From Thermoplasmatota archaeon (GTDB taxonomy: Archaea > Thermoplasmatota > Thermoplasmata > GCA-020350865 > JAUVCJ01): a stretch of 7,073 nt of DNA. Under the pieces are notes generated by a model. The model saw only the letters and a list, made by a program, of their open reading frames with translations, did no database searches and was not told the DNA's origin. Numbering within the stretch: position 1 is the first letter of the stretch; the number at the start of each line of letters is the position of its first letter. Location: NCBI GenBank assembly GCA_030595765.1, contig JAUVCJ010000119.1, positions 1 through 7,073 of the forward strand, given 5' to 3'. Shown here in pieces: positions 6,010 through 7,073 of this stretch. The position numbers were made by a program, and so were the translations under genes.

Positions 6010-6891
6010 ATGCCGACCTATTTGGTGCGTTATGGCGAACTTGGATTGAAGAGCCAGCGCGTGCGCTCTCGATTTGAGCAGATAATGCTGGATAGCATTC
6101 AACAAGGATTCATACGCTTAAGAAAAGAATGTCTTCTTTCATCAGATTGGGGGCATGTTTACCTTAAAACTGGAGATGCCCAGGCTGCAGAACACATACT
6201 ATCGCATACCTTCGGAGTTGTATCGTTTAGCAGAGTGGAAGTTACCACTTCCGACATTCTTGACATACGCGAATGCGCCAGAGATATGGCGGCTAGAATT
6301 ATTCCAAAGGGCTCAAGCTTTGCAATTCGCGGAAGACGGACAGGTCAGCATCCATACACCAGCCAAGAGATGGCGGCAAGTGCAGGCGAAGAGGTGCTGG
6401 AAGGGTTGCCAGACCGGGAGTACAAGGTGAATCTAACCGACCCCGAGTTCGAGCTATTCATAGAAGTCCGCTCAAAGGTGGCATATCTGTATACCACCAA
6501 GATACCAGGCCCAGGTGGGCTCCCATTAGGAAGCCAGGGGAACGCCGTAGCCATCATTGATGGAGCCAACTCGGCATTGGCATGCTGGCTTATGATGAAG
6601 CGTGGGTGCAGAGTCTACCTGGCTGCCCTGGAGGGAACCGAGGAATGGGTAGAGGTTCTGATGGGATGGGACCCGTCCATAATCAGGGAATTTTCAGTAC
6701 CCGATAATCTTGGAAAGCTCGCTCATGAATTTATCCAGAGGTATAGGGCCGAGGCAATTATTGTAGGGAGCCAACAGGGTGAGGATTTTTTAGCTACAAT
6801 TGACGATCGGAATGTGCCGGTATATCATCCAGTGATAGGTATGGATGAGGAAGAAGTATCTAAGCGCCTGAAAAACATCATAGACCTTTGA
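6010..6891 (+). CDS. ThiI-like THUMP protein with degenerate PP-loop
   Basis: A 293-aa protein that matches tRNA 4-thiouridine synthase ThiI in layout. The ThiI-type N-terminal ferredoxin-like part contains RYGELGLKS (7-15). The THUMP RNA-binding domain (~55-165) contains FAIRGRRTGQHPYTS (104-118), and the linker GPGGLPLGSQG (167-177) is followed by a Rossmann-like domain. ThiI uses ATP to adenylate U8 of tRNA through an SGGxDS PP-loop, but here the equivalent stretch reads IIDGANSALA (182-191), one residue shorter and without the serine-glycine-glycine. The later G-E-S motif reads VGSQ (252-255). The protein ends soon after PVIGMDEEE (274-282), where ThiI continues through catalytic cysteines; active homologues are roughly 380-480 aa. 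It probably still binds tRNA but is unlikely to thiolate it. The ATG fits a leaderless message. Downstream, 9 bases after the stop at 6889-6891, the tandem repeats begin. Confidence 0.8.
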   Translation: MPTYLVRYGELGLKSQRVRSRFEQIMLDSIQQGFIRLRKECLLSSDWGHVYLKTGDAQAAEHILSHTFGVVSFSRVEVTTSDILDIRECARDMAARIIPKGSSFAIRGRRTGQHPYTSQEMAASAGEEVLEGLPDREYKVNLTDPEFELFIEVRSKVAYLYTTKIPGPGGLPLGSQGNAVAIIDGANSALACWLMMKRGCRVYLAALEGTEEWVEVLMGWDPSIIREFSVPDNLGKLAHEFIQRYRAEAIIVGSQQGEDFLATIDDRNVPVYHPVIGMDEEEVSKRLKNIIDL

Positions 6892-6899
6892 TCTATTAT

Positions 6900-6958
6900 A
6901 TGAACTTGCAAGATGTATCAGATGAACTTGCAAGATCAATTATATGAACTTGTAAGAT
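6900..6958. repeat. Three 22-bp tandem repeats upstream of pyrB
   Basis: The 15-mer ATGAACTTGCAAGAT occurs at 6900-6914 and 6922-6936. A copy with one change (CTTGTAAG core) is at 6944-6958. The period is exactly 22 bases, about two turns of DNA, with 7-base spacers of unrelated sequence. The core CTTGCAAG is a perfect palindrome. The array ends 30 bases before the pyrB TATA box, so all cores would face the same side of the helix, as expected for cooperative regulator binding. The array also encodes a 15-codon frame from ATG 6900 to TGA at 6945-6947, probably incidental. Confidence 0.85.
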
Positions 6959-6968
6959 GTTGATCTTA
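6953..6968. repeat. Inverted repeat overlapping the third tandem repeat
   Basis: TAAGAT (6953-6958), the four-base loop GTTG, and ATCTTA (6963-6968) form an exact 6-bp inverted repeat. It overlaps the end of the last 22-bp unit. No T run follows, so an operator half is more likely than a terminator. Confidence 0.4.
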
Positions 6969-6988
6969 GCTTATCATAGGGGAATAGG

Positions 6989-6994
6989 TTTAAG
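6989..6994 (+). promoter_or_regulatory. Probable TATA box of pyrB
   Basis: TTTAAG, preceded by the purine-rich GGAATAGG, lies about 33 bases before ATG 7025. Transcription would begin near 7017, giving a very short leader that contains GGGTG (7017-7021). Confidence 0.45.
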
Positions 6995-7024
6995 TCCATC
7001 CCCTCTATTGCCGGAAGGGTGCCC

Positions 7025-7073
7025 ATGAACTTCAAGGGACGCAACATAGTTTCGATCACGGATCTTAGCAGGG
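7025..7073 (+). CDS. pyrB: Aspartate carbamoyltransferase catalytic chain, N-terminal fragment
   Basis: Only the first 16 codons are inside the window and the gene runs off the right edge. The peptide MNFKGRNIVSITDLSR resembles the N-terminus of archaeal PyrB, where an F-K-G-R/D-x-[IV]-[IV]-S-I-x-D-[LF]-S pattern leads into the carbamoyl-phosphate-binding domain. PyrB joins carbamoyl phosphate to aspartate in the first committed step of pyrimidine synthesis; in archaea it usually assembles with the regulatory chain PyrI encoded just downstream. The start is supported by the short predicted leader with GGGTG 3 bases upstream, slightly close. The call rests on a short stretch, so an ornithine carbamoyltransferase relative cannot be fully excluded. 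Confidence 0.7.
   Translation, partial: MNFKGRNIVSITDLSR

Noticed and set aside
6900..6958. Possible CRISPR array
   Set aside because: Repeat units of 15 bases with 7-base spacers are far too short, and there are no cas genes nearby.

Overview
The window looks like part of the chromosome of a euryarchaeal organism, most likely in the Thermoplasmatota (a Methanomassiliicoccales-type lineage is my best guess, not proven). The archaeal assignment rests on the ribosomal proteins L1, L10 (P0-type, 339 aa) and L12 (P1-type), the last two ending in the shared archaeal/eukaryotic-style acidic tail GLGALFG. It also rests on TATA-type promoters placed 25-30 bases before start codons and on pyrimidine-rich terminators. 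Base composition is close to balanced in the genes and clearly AT-richer between them.

Layout. Bases 1-350 hold no gene I can support; they contain a 14-bp perfect palindrome followed by a T run, and AT-rich promoter-like sequence. Then come two plus-strand genes in tandem. The first (382-2199) encodes a 605-aa protein with an N-terminal zinc ribbon, about 300 residues of acidic disordered linker, and a C-terminal AAA+ domain resembling McrB whose catalytic motifs are almost all replaced. The second (2224-3234) encodes a 336-aa protein with a zinc ribbon, two tandem Cys4 modules and a helical C-terminal half. They are 24 bases apart and look co-transcribed. A convergent intergenic region (3235-3500) carries terminators for both sides. 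On the minus strand, 5514 to 3501, lies the ribosomal operon L1-L10-L12 with short gaps (12 and 16 bases); L11 is not in front of it. Divergent from L1 on the plus strand is a small PRC-barrel protein (5711-5950). It is followed by a ThiI-like THUMP protein (6010-6891) that has lost the PP-loop signature and the C-terminal part of the enzyme. At the right edge are three 22-bp tandem repeats and then the first 16 codons of a probable pyrB (aspartate carbamoyltransferase).

How it fits together. The ribosomal operon makes the L1 stalk and the L10/L12 stalk; its leader has an inverted repeat next to the L1 ribosome-binding site that could be an L1 autoregulation site. The two most unusual genes are the zinc-ribbon/McrB-like pseudo-NTPase with its Cys-rich partner, and the degenerate ThiI-like protein. 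Both appear to have kept a fold while losing catalysis, so both are candidates for undescribed binding or scaffold roles. No CRISPR array, tRNA, rRNA or complete mobile element was seen.
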